From an uncultured Lachnospiraceae bacterium (GTDB taxonomy: Bacteria > Bacillota_A > Clostridia > Lachnospirales > Lachnospiraceae), in assembly GCA_910587495.1 (NCBI GenBank), contig CAJUMT010000074.1:1-14746 (forward strand): 14,746 nt of DNA, written 5' to 3'. Numbering within the stretch: the stretch's first letter is position 1; each line of letters opens with the position of its first letter. A program made the position numbers and the translations under genes. The notes under the pieces were generated by a model. That model was given only the letters and a program-made list of their open reading frames with translations, had not been told where the DNA came from and ran no database searches. Positions 7,394 to 13,661 of the stretch are shown one piece after another.

Positions 7394-8174
7394 CACAGTT
7401 CTCCTGATCTTCTTTTATAAGTTTCTTAAGCGCTTCTACCGCTGCCCGGATTGCCTTATCCGTATCGTGAACCACCGGATTATTCAGTCCCTGAAGCGCC
7501 CGTTCCTGGTTCGCCACTACTAAAAAGACAGACCCCACGCGCACACGCAGCGTGCTGGCAACAATAAACAGCGCCGCCGATTCCATCTCGGAAGCAAGGC
7601 AGCCCAGGCGTTTCCAGGCTTCCCATTTGTTCAGCAGTTCATAACTGACCGGCTTAATTTCCGGGGCGTGCTGGCCATAAAACGAATCTTTACACTGCAC
7701 CACACCCACATGATATCTGTTTCCCAATTCTTTTGAAGCCTTGATCAGCGCATTGGTAATACCGATATCCGCTACTGCCGGAAATTCTATAGGTGCGTAC
7801 TCCCGGCTCGTTCCTTCCATCCGAATGGCGCCGCTGGCGATGACGATATCGCCGCTTTCCACATTAAGCTGCATACCGCCGCAGGTGCCGACCCGGATAA
7901 AGGTGTCTGCCCCCGCTTTCACCAGTTCTTCCATGGCAATAGAAGCGGAAGGGCCTCCGATTCCGGTGGATGTGACGCTGACTTTTACGTCGTTTAAATA
8001 ACCTGTATAGGTCACATATTCCCGGCTGTCAGCCACCAGGGAAGCATTGTCAAAATAGGCCGCGATCTTGGCGCACCGTTTGGGATCTCCCGGCAGGAGT
8101 ACATATCTTCCCACATCGCCCTCGCCTACCTGAATATGATATTGTTTGTCTGGATTCTCTGAATAATTTAACAT
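7386..8174 (-). CDS. udp: Nucleoside phosphorylase, uridine phosphorylase (Udp) family
   Basis: A 262-aa cytoplasmic enzyme of the NP-I hexameric family, expected to cleave (deoxy)uridine with phosphate to uracil and (deoxy)ribose 1-phosphate. The phosphate-site motifs are LPGDPKR (27-33) and FIRVGTCGG (92-100); the ribose-site motif is ASEMESAAL (194-202). TSTGIGGPSASIAMEEL (68-84) and YAPIEFPAVAD are Udp-like rather than DeoD-like. The pyrimidine-specificity loop, GQxR in E. coli Udp, here reads YGQHAPE: Gln168 is kept but the arginine position is Ala170. Base preference is therefore less certain, although cdd next door argues for uridine. The start ATG 8174 has only a modest ribosome site (GGAG, 12 bases away). 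A structured repeat element lies directly upstream. Confidence 0.88.
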   Translation of the reverse strand: MLNYSENPDKQYHIQVGEGDVGRYVLLPGDPKRCAKIAAYFDNASLVADSREYVTYTGYLNDVKVSVTSTGIGGPSASIAMEELVKAGADTFIRVGTCGGMQLNVESGDIVIASGAIRMEGTSREYAPIEFPAVADIGITNALIKASKELGNRYHVGVVQCKDSFYGQHAPEIKPVSYELLNKWEAWKRLGCLASEMESAALFIVASTLRVRVGSVFLVVANQERALQGLNNPVVHDTDKAIRAAVEALKKLIKEDQENCDG

Positions 8175-8190
8175 ATTTTAGTTCCACTCC

Positions 8191-8271
8191 ATCCCTCCCA
8201 GCGCCCGGGTACTAGATCTATTTCCTACCGCCTGACGGCGTCCGCTCATTGATCTGGGCGCTGTACGGGAT
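8191..8271 (-). repeat. Structured intergenic element, copy A (three-stem imperfect palindrome)
   Basis: An 81-base element filling most of the 120-base gap between the NupQ-like permease and the phosphorylase. Nested pairings: ATCCC (8191-8195) with GGGAT (8267-8271); CAGCGCCC (8199-8206) with GGGCGCTG (8256-8263); after a 7-base bulge, AGATC (8214-8218) with GATCT (8251-8255); and an apical hairpin CGCC-TGAC-GGCG (8229-8240). It matches copy B at 13551-13629 in sequence and fold, with paired changes that keep the stems. There is no U tract, so it is not a simple terminator. In the mRNA the 3' arm of the outer stem ends right next to the weak GGAG of the phosphorylase gene. Its family is not recognised. 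Confidence 0.75.
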
Positions 8272-8294
8272 TCCGTTGTTTTTTAGTTTTTTAA

Positions 8295-9230
8295 TTATTT
8301 AGACTTTACAAATATTTTTCCGTTGGCCGCCGGGGTATGAGCCTTACCTACGAACAGCACCAGCGCCAGGATCGTCACGATATAGGGAATCATGGAGATC
8401 AGATTCGGCGATATGGTATTGCTCTGTCCTGCCAGCGTCTTGATTCCGCTGCATAAGCCGAATAAAAGACACGCCTTCACGGCTCCTTCCGGCGAAAATT
8501 TACCAAAAATGACTGCCGCAATGGCAATAAAGCCCTGCCCCACAATCACGCTGGGACGAAACTGATTAATTGTTGCCAGCGTCACGAAAGCACCTCCGAG
8601 GCCTGCAAGGAATCCCGATAAGATCACACAAATATAACGTACTTTATACACATCAATACCCAGAGATTCACAGGCTTCCGGATGCTCTCCCACCGCCCGC
8701 AGATGCGAGCCGAAACGAGTCTTATAAAACACGAACCAGCACACAAAAGCCAGCACAAATACCAGGTAGGCTACCGAATACACATTCAGCACATTACTAA
8801 AGAAAGAACCTGCCGGGAACACACCCTCAAAAAGCTTGGGCAGTTTACAGCTTGGATCCATGGCCGGCGTATCCGATGAATTGTTGAACATGGCTTTGCA
8901 CAAGAATACCGCAAGACCAGGCCCAAGGAAATTGATGGCCGTACCGGCGATGGTCTGATCCGCATGGAAGGACACACAGGCAATGGCATGAATCAGTCCG
9001 AACAATGCGCCTGCAAGACCCGCACAGAAGAATGCCAGCCATCCGTTTCCGGTAGTCAGCCCCATAACCGCGCCTGTAAACGCGCCGATCGTCATCATAC
9101 CCTCAATGCCGATATTGACCACGCCGCTTCGCTCGGAAAAGCAGGAGCCAAGAGCTGCCAACAGAAGGGGCGGGGTCGCGATCAGGGTCGCGTTGATCAA
9201 AAGTCCCAGATTTTTAATGATCACATCCAT
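8295..9230 (-). CDS. Nucleoside ABC transporter permease, NupQ/YufQ-like
   Basis: A 311-aa integral membrane subunit of a BMP-type nucleoside importer, of the branched-chain/sugar permease fold (BPD_transp_2). It is the shorter of the two permeases, as in NupP/NupQ systems. Family stretches are SERSGVVNIGIEGMMTIGAFTG (about 33-54), the conserved loop KTRFGSHLRAVGEHPEACESLGIDV, and LSGFLAGLGGAFVTLATINQF. About eight to nine hydrophobic segments are visible, beginning LINATLIATPPLLLAALG. The start ATG 9230 lies one base after the preceding permease's stop, with GGAGG inside the end of that gene, so the two are translationally coupled. It forms a heterodimeric channel with the NupP-like protein. 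The exact nucleoside range cannot be read from sequence. Confidence 0.92.
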   Translation of the reverse strand: MDVIIKNLGLLINATLIATPPLLLAALGSCFSERSGVVNIGIEGMMTIGAFTGAVMGLTTGNGWLAFFCAGLAGALFGLIHAIACVSFHADQTIAGTAINFLGPGLAVFLCKAMFNNSSDTPAMDPSCKLPKLFEGVFPAGSFFSNVLNVYSVAYLVFVLAFVCWFVFYKTRFGSHLRAVGEHPEACESLGIDVYKVRYICVILSGFLAGLGGAFVTLATINQFRPSVIVGQGFIAIAAVIFGKFSPEGAVKACLLFGLCSGIKTLAGQSNTISPNLISMIPYIVTILALVLFVGKAHTPAANGKIFVKSK

Positions 9231-9231
9231 T

Positions 9232-10302
9232 CTATTTTCCCTCCTTCTTTTTTATGATGCTTCCAAACAGAACGCGGAAAATCTGCGAGACAGCGATAAA
9301 CAGAATTACACAGCCCATGATGATATCCACCACTTCTGACGGCGCTTTCACTATACTGAGCTTGGATCCGCCGTATTTCATAGCCCCATAGAAAAGTCCC
9401 GCGAAAATACATCCGATCGGGCTTGAAGAGCCGATCAGCGCTACTGTAATTCCCTCAAATCCAAAACCCTCCTGTCCCGCGAACTGGCTTAACCTGCCGG
9501 ACATACCAAGGATCTGTACGGCTCCGCCCAGCCCGGCCAATGCCCCGGAGATGCCAAGAGCCGTCAGGATAGAAGCATCCGCGTTAATGCCGGCATACAA
9601 AGCGCCGCTATTGTTAAACCCTACTGCTTTTAATTTATATCCAAGGGTCGTTTTTTCAATGATCACCCATATAAAAACCGCCGCCGCAATTGCCAGCACA
9701 ATTCCCCAGTTGGCAGCACTGCAGTCTAACAAATTCCTTAACCCTTCCGGGAAGAGAAGCCTTGAGGACGCCAGCACATCTTTGGTAGCCTCTCCGCCGC
9801 CTTCTTTATGGATCACTTCCAGATTCACTACATAATTAGACAGATAGAAGGCGATCCAGTTAAACATAATAAAAGATAATACTTCATGAATCCCTCTTTT
9901 TACTTTTAATATGCCTACAATCAAAGACCAGATGCCTCCTGCCAGCGCCGCGGCAATCACACACAGTGGGACATGGATCCACATGGGAAGATCCAGAAGA
10001 ATACCTAACGAGCAGGCCGTTAACGCTCCCACCACAAATTGCCCTTCAGCACCGATATTAAAGACGCCTGTCCGGAAGGAAAACGCCACACTAAGACCCG
10101 TAAAAATCAAAGGGCTGGCATATGTCAGCGTCCATATAAGATATTTGGGTTTTCCAAATACACTGCTGATCAGTTTTCCGTACGCTACCGCCGGACTGAT
10201 TCCCGCGATCATCAAAAAAACAGCACCTATGATAAAGCCCACCACGATGGCGATCATAGTGTAGAATACATTACTGTCCAGGATACTTTTTTTCTTATTC
10301 AT
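9232..10302 (-). CDS. Nucleoside ABC transporter permease, NupP/YufP-like
   Basis: A 356-aa integral membrane subunit pairing with the NupQ-like permease. The N-terminus is a short lysine-rich cytoplasmic tail followed by the membrane segment FYTMIAIVVGFIIGAVFLMI. Family landmarks are YASPLIFTGLSVAFSFRTGVFNIGAEGQF (about 61-89), KTTLGYKLKAVGFNNSGALYAGI, and GISGALAGLGGAVQILG; the tail is again basic (KKKEGK). Length and gene order (ATPase, long permease, short permease) match Bacillus NupO-NupP-NupQ. Its ATG overlaps the ATPase stop by 8 bases, and GGAGG sits inside the end of the ATPase gene. In the overall pathway it delivers nucleosides to the deaminase, phosphorylase and aldolase encoded downstream. 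Confidence 0.92.
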   Translation of the reverse strand: MNKKKSILDSNVFYTMIAIVVGFIIGAVFLMIAGISPAVAYGKLISSVFGKPKYLIWTLTYASPLIFTGLSVAFSFRTGVFNIGAEGQFVVGALTACSLGILLDLPMWIHVPLCVIAAALAGGIWSLIVGILKVKRGIHEVLSFIMFNWIAFYLSNYVVNLEVIHKEGGGEATKDVLASSRLLFPEGLRNLLDCSAANWGIVLAIAAAVFIWVIIEKTTLGYKLKAVGFNNSGALYAGINADASILTALGISGALAGLGGAVQILGMSGRLSQFAGQEGFGFEGITVALIGSSSPIGCIFAGLFYGAMKYGGSKLSIVKAPSEVVDIIMGCVILFIAVSQIFRVLFGSIIKKKEGK

Positions 10303-11839
10303 CCTTTTTACCTCCCGCCATCATAAATCCAAGCTCTTTCTCATCCGCGTCTTTTCCCGCAACGCTTCCTGTGATTTGTCCATCAAAAATAACCTCAATC
10401 CGGTCTGACAGGCTCATAATCTCATCCAGCTCAAATGAAACCAGAAGAACCGCCCGATTCTTATTTCTCTGCTCTACCAGATATTTATGAACAAATTCTA
10501 TGGCGCCCACATCCAGTCCGCGGGTAGGATTGACCGCAATCAGAAGATCCTTGTCATTGGTCACTTCCCGGGCAATGATGACTTTCTGCTGATTTCCTCC
10601 TGACAATGTTCCGGCAGGAGCGCCCTCGCTGCCTCTGGGCCTTATATCAAATTTATCCGCCAGCTCTATAGCATGTTCTCTGATTGCTTTTCGGTTAAGG
10701 ATGCCTTTAGAAGAATAAGGTTCTTCCTCAAAATGCTGAAGGATCAGATTATCCTCATTGGAAAAATCCAGGATCAGGCCGTGTTTTTGCCGGTCCGCAG
10801 GAATACTGGATATACCGCTTTCAAATGTTTCCCTGGGCGTTTTGTTAAAGACATCCTTTCCAAGAATTTTCACTTCCCCTGATTCTGCTTTACGAAGTCC
10901 GGTCAGCACTTCCACAAGCTCTGTCTGCCCGTTGCCGTCTACGCCTGCCAGGCCTACAATTTCGCCCCTTCGTACGCTTAAATTAAGGCCTCTTACTATC
11001 TCCACATCCCGATAATCCTTCGCACGGATGCCTTTTACTTCCAACACGGTTTCCCCGGGCGTCATCTCTTTTTTCTCTACCTTAAAGTTCACATCCCGGC
11101 CCACCATCATGGCTGCCAGTTCATTTTCATTCACTTCGTCCACTTTTACGGTGCGGATATATTTTCCCTGGCGGATAATCGTGCAGCAGGCCGCACAGGC
11201 CGTGATCTCTTTCAGTTTATGCGTGATCAAAATTACACTTTTGCCGTCAGCCGTCAGATTTTCAATGATCTCCATCAGGCCTTCGATCTCCTGCGGCGTC
11301 AACGACGCTGTCGGCTCGTCCAAAATCAGTGTATCGGCTCCCCGGTAAAGGACTTTTAAAATCTCAACTCTCTGCTGCATACCTACAGATATGTCTTCTA
11401 CTTTTGCATCCGGATCTACTTTCATGCCGTAACGCTCCGAAAGCTCCAGCACTTTTTCTTTAGCCGTTTTATGGTCTACGACCAGGCCTTTGACCGGCTC
11501 CACTCCCAGTATAATATTATCCGCCACGCTGAACGGCTGGATCAGCATAAAATGCTGATGAACCATGCCTATGCCAATATCAATGGCGTCTTTGGGACTT
11601 GAAAACTGGACTTCTTTTCCATTAATCAAAATCTGCCCGCTGGTAGGCTTGTACAGGCCGCAAAGTACGTTCATCATAGTACTCTTGCCGGCGCCATTCT
11701 CACCTAAGATCGCATGCACTTCTCCCTTATGCACTGTCAGGTTAATGTGGTCGTTGGCAGTGAAATCTCCGAATTTTTTCACGATGTCTTTCATGCAGAC
11801 CACTACCTGGCTTTCATCCATATGGCTTACTTTTCCCAC
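10295..11839 (-). CDS. Nucleoside ABC transporter ATP-binding protein, NupO/YufO-like
   Basis: A 514-aa double-domain ATPase of a BMP-type nucleoside importer. Domain 1 is complete: Walker A GENGAGKST (46-54), signature SVGMQQR (151-157), Walker B LILDEPT (171-177) and switch His207 (ITHK). Domain 2 is degenerate at both nucleotide sites: Walker A position AGVDGNGQTE (298-307) and Walker B position LLIAVNPT (432-439), while LSGGNQQ (412-418) is intact. This asymmetry is usual for YufO-type proteins. An unusual Cys cluster (TACAACC, 213-219) follows the switch region. The start is taken as GTG 11839, 7 bases after AGGAGG; ATG 11821 in the same frame is 25 bases away. It follows a mid-operon hairpin terminator and two 15-base repeats. 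Confidence 0.93.
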   Translation of the reverse strand: MGKVSHMDESQVVVCMKDIVKKFGDFTANDHINLTVHKGEVHAILGENGAGKSTMMNVLCGLYKPTSGQILINGKEVQFSSPKDAIDIGIGMVHQHFMLIQPFSVADNIILGVEPVKGLVVDHKTAKEKVLELSERYGMKVDPDAKVEDISVGMQQRVEILKVLYRGADTLILDEPTASLTPQEIEGLMEIIENLTADGKSVILITHKLKEITACAACCTIIRQGKYIRTVKVDEVNENELAAMMVGRDVNFKVEKKEMTPGETVLEVKGIRAKDYRDVEIVRGLNLSVRRGEIVGLAGVDGNGQTELVEVLTGLRKAESGEVKILGKDVFNKTPRETFESGISSIPADRQKHGLILDFSNEDNLILQHFEEEPYSSKGILNRKAIREHAIELADKFDIRPRGSEGAPAGTLSGGNQQKVIIAREVTNDKDLLIAVNPTRGLDVGAIEFVHKYLVEQRNKNRAVLLVSFELDEIMSLSDRIEVIFDGQITGSVAGKDADEKELGFMMAGGKKDE

Positions 11840-11853
11840 TCCCCTACCTCCTA

Positions 11854-11883
11854 TTATAGTTCCGCTGTTTATAGTTCCGCTGT
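11854..11883 (-). repeat. Two perfect tandem copies of a 15-base repeat
   Basis: TTATAGTTCCGCTGT occurs twice without a mismatch (11854-11868 and 11869-11883). In the mRNA sense it reads ACAGCGGAACTATAA, and the copy nearest the gene runs directly into the AGGAGG of the NupO-like gene. The same core (tatagttccgct) flanks structured element B near 13.5 kb, and a degenerate form lies beside element A. Its function is not known. Confidence 0.85.
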
Positions 11884-11888
11884 TTTTA

Positions 11889-11951
11889 TAAAAAAACGGA
11901 CGTCAGGACCGCTTTCGTCCTCTGCATGCAAAAGCTATCCTGGCGTCCGTT
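11889..11951 (-). terminator. Long intrinsic terminator after yjjI, mid-operon
   Basis: In the mRNA sense a 14-base arm (11951-11938) pairs with 11908-11895, with a single A-C mismatch. Inside it a second stem pairs GCUUU (11935-11931) with AAAGC (11915-11911) around a 15-base loop containing the palindrome UGCAUGCA. The 3' arm is followed directly by seven U's. It starts 25 bases after the yjjI stop. A competing inner hairpin, AGGAC/GUCCU, shares part of the 3' arm, so an attenuator role cannot be excluded. It should lower transcription of the transporter and catabolic genes relative to the lipoprotein and yjjI. Confidence 0.85.
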
Positions 11952-11976
11952 CTGTGTTATTTTCGGGCAGTCATAT

Positions 11977-13521
11977 TCAACGAACTTTACGCTCCAGAAT
12001 ATGCCCGTTTTTAGACGCCCCAAGTCCCAGCGCCGTGGTATTCTGGAGTACTGCCCGGCCACTGTCTAATTTTTCCATTTCCGAGCGTTTCACCAAATAT
12101 CCGGTTACACGGATCACGTCGCTGTCGCTGGAATAAAAAGACAGATACCGCAAATCTTTTTTAAACGCGCCTTTAATAATGTCCAGCACATATTCCGGAT
12201 TTTTATGTACTGTCAGGTCAATGGGGAAAATATCCCCGGTTCCCGACGGAAAATATTTGTGAAAACGACTTAAAACCAAAAGCTGGTCAATCAGTTCTTC
12301 CGGTTCCTCTCCAATGGGAATCCTGGTTCCCGGCGTCACATGCATGTCTTCTGCCAGTCCCACCTGGGCATGTAAAAGGAAATGCCCGCCGGTCACTTCG
12401 CAGTATGGATTCACATGATGATCATTAAAATCTTTTATAATATCCATGATCTCCACGCCAAGATCATTGGCATAATCGTCATGGCCGAATCTGCCTTCTT
12501 TTCCTTCTTTTTCAAGCAAAAGATTTACGCAGTCCGCAAGCCCCACCAGACCAAACATGGCCGTAAAGCGTTCTCTTTTGATAAAACCTTCTTTTACCAG
12601 AAAATGGTTCTCAAAAAATCCGCTCTCTTCCACCTCAAAACGAATCCTGGCATCCATATAGCGCGCCATAATATCCATCACATAAGGCAGTTCTTTCTCT
12701 TTAAAGTCCTGTATATTTTTCGCCCGTTTAGCAATATTACCGAGAATCAGGCGGCAGAGCGTGTATGAACCCCCGCCCAAAGGCAAACCATTATAGCAGC
12801 TTGCCACTACATAATCTTCCGTCAGCTCGCCGCTGAACATAGGATGATTGGCAAAGCTGGGTTTTGCGCTGTGAAGCGCACAATGAACTGCCTTCAGGGC
12901 AAAAGCGTCATCGGTGACGCCTTCTTCATATTTCATGGTCAGATTGGGTACCGCGTGTTCCAGCTCACTCTCCACTTCCAGAAGAAGCCTTCCCGCCTTG
13001 GTGGCTTTCGGGCCGATATTGGCATGGGAGAAAGAGTCCAGGATCGTACGATCCATATGAATCATGAACATTTTCAAAAGCTTTTTTGCCTGTTCTTCCT
13101 CTACCGTATCAATAAAAGGTTCCAAAAGCTCGTCAAGCTGCCCCACATAAACCGGATAATTGGTTACACTGGGTACATGCTTGTAGAATATAAGCAGACT
13201 GTTCAGCGCCTCGTACAGATCAGACGGAGGCGGAAGCTGCAGAAAACTGCAGCCTTCCTTCATGAATTTTCCATAATCCGGCGCAATATAACGGGGGCGC
13301 ACCGGGGCGTGACCCTCGGAAAGATCGCAAATACACTGGGTTTCAATGTCTGCATATAAAAGTTCATCCAGACCTTCTGGGAGATCCAGTACTTCCATCA
13401 GAGAATCTGCCTGGCATGCCAGGTTCGTAAGCTTCTGCTCATGGGTCAGAACGGGACTCTTAATAATGTCCAGGATGCGCTCCCTGGTCTCATTGACACG
13501 TTCCATGGATATATCTCTCAT
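11977..13521 (-). CDS. yjjI: Glycyl radical enzyme, YjjI family (function unknown)
   Basis: A 514-aa protein matching the YjjI-type glycyl radical enzyme in length and pattern (E. coli YjjI is about 516 aa), much shorter than PFL or diol dehydratases (750-850 aa). The glycyl radical loop is RVTGYL (471-476), with Gly474 as the predicted radical site, about 40 residues from the end. The most PFL-like cysteine candidate for the thiyl radical is Cys242 in ASCYNGLPLGGGSYTL, though this is inferred. Other conserved-looking blocks are SFSHANIGPKATKAGRLLLEVE, SFANHPMFSGE and NPYCEVTGGHFLLHAQVG. The start ATG 13521 has GGAGGAG about 6 bases upstream. The enzyme should be oxygen-sensitive and need the YjjW-like activase encoded about 5 kb downstream. 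Its reaction is unknown; the context points to a nucleoside, (deoxy)ribose phosphate or related metabolite. Confidence 0.9.
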   Translation of the reverse strand: MRDISMERVNETRERILDIIKSPVLTHEQKLTNLACQADSLMEVLDLPEGLDELLYADIETQCICDLSEGHAPVRPRYIAPDYGKFMKEGCSFLQLPPPSDLYEALNSLLIFYKHVPSVTNYPVYVGQLDELLEPFIDTVEEEQAKKLLKMFMIHMDRTILDSFSHANIGPKATKAGRLLLEVESELEHAVPNLTMKYEEGVTDDAFALKAVHCALHSAKPSFANHPMFSGELTEDYVVASCYNGLPLGGGSYTLCRLILGNIAKRAKNIQDFKEKELPYVMDIMARYMDARIRFEVEESGFFENHFLVKEGFIKRERFTAMFGLVGLADCVNLLLEKEGKEGRFGHDDYANDLGVEIMDIIKDFNDHHVNPYCEVTGGHFLLHAQVGLAEDMHVTPGTRIPIGEEPEELIDQLLVLSRFHKYFPSGTGDIFPIDLTVHKNPEYVLDIIKGAFKKDLRYLSFYSSDSDVIRVTGYLVKRSEMEKLDSGRAVLQNTTALGLGASKNGHILERKVR

Positions 13522-13549
13522 TATAGCTCCTCCGATTATAGTTCCGCTA
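13520..13549 (-). repeat. 15-base repeat copy plus degenerate copy overlapping the yjjI ribosome site
   Basis: ATTATAGTTCCGCTA (13535-13549) carries the same core as the tandem repeats at 11854-11883. The adjoining 15 bases (13520-13534, attatagctcctccg) match it at 11 of 15 positions, and in the mRNA this second copy supplies the GGAGGAG ribosome site of yjjI. The repeat forms one border of structured element B. Confidence 0.6.
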
Positions 13550-13550
13550 C

Positions 13551-13629
13551 AGCCCTCTCAGCACCCGGTACTAGAACAACTCCCGACCGCCTGACGGCGT
13601 CGCTCATTGTTCTGGGCGCTGTTCGGGCT
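13551..13629 (-). repeat. Structured intergenic element, copy B (three-stem imperfect palindrome)
   Basis: A 79-base homologue of the element at 8191-8271, here between the lipoprotein gene and yjjI. Pairings: AGCCC (13551-13555) with GGGCT (13625-13629); CAGCACCC (13559-13566) with GGGCGCTG (13614-13621); after a 6-base bulge, AGAACAA (13573-13579) with TTGTTCT (13607-13613); and the same apical hairpin CGCC-TGAC-GGCG (13588-13599). Compared with copy A the outer stem exchanges G-C for T-A, and the third stem exchanges A-T for T-A. The A at 13563 is a G-U wobble only in minus-strand RNA, suggesting the operon mRNA is the folded strand. It is flanked by 15-base direct repeats. Confidence 0.78.
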
Positions 13630-13655
13630 TCCGCTGATTATAGTTCCGCTGATTA
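13629..13655 (-). repeat. Tandem 15-base-period repeat on the distal border of element B
   Basis: TTCCGCTGATTA occurs at 13629-13640 and again at 13644-13655, a 15-base period. The unit is the same family as the copies at 11854-11883 and 13535-13549; GATTATAGTTCCGCT is identical at 13534-13548 and 13636-13650, on either side of element B. It lies 7 bases after the lipoprotein stop codon. Confidence 0.8.
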
Positions 13656-13661
13656 ATAATA

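Noticed and set aside
8191..8271. Element A as an ordinary terminator after the permease genes
   Set aside because: Neither strand has a U tract after the stem, and the branched, bulged fold repeated at a second site does not fit a simple terminator.
11889..11976. Purine or other nucleoside-sensing riboswitch before the NupO-like gene
   Set aside because: The conserved core of the purine riboswitch is not present; the hairpin with U tail is better explained as a terminator or unidentified attenuator.
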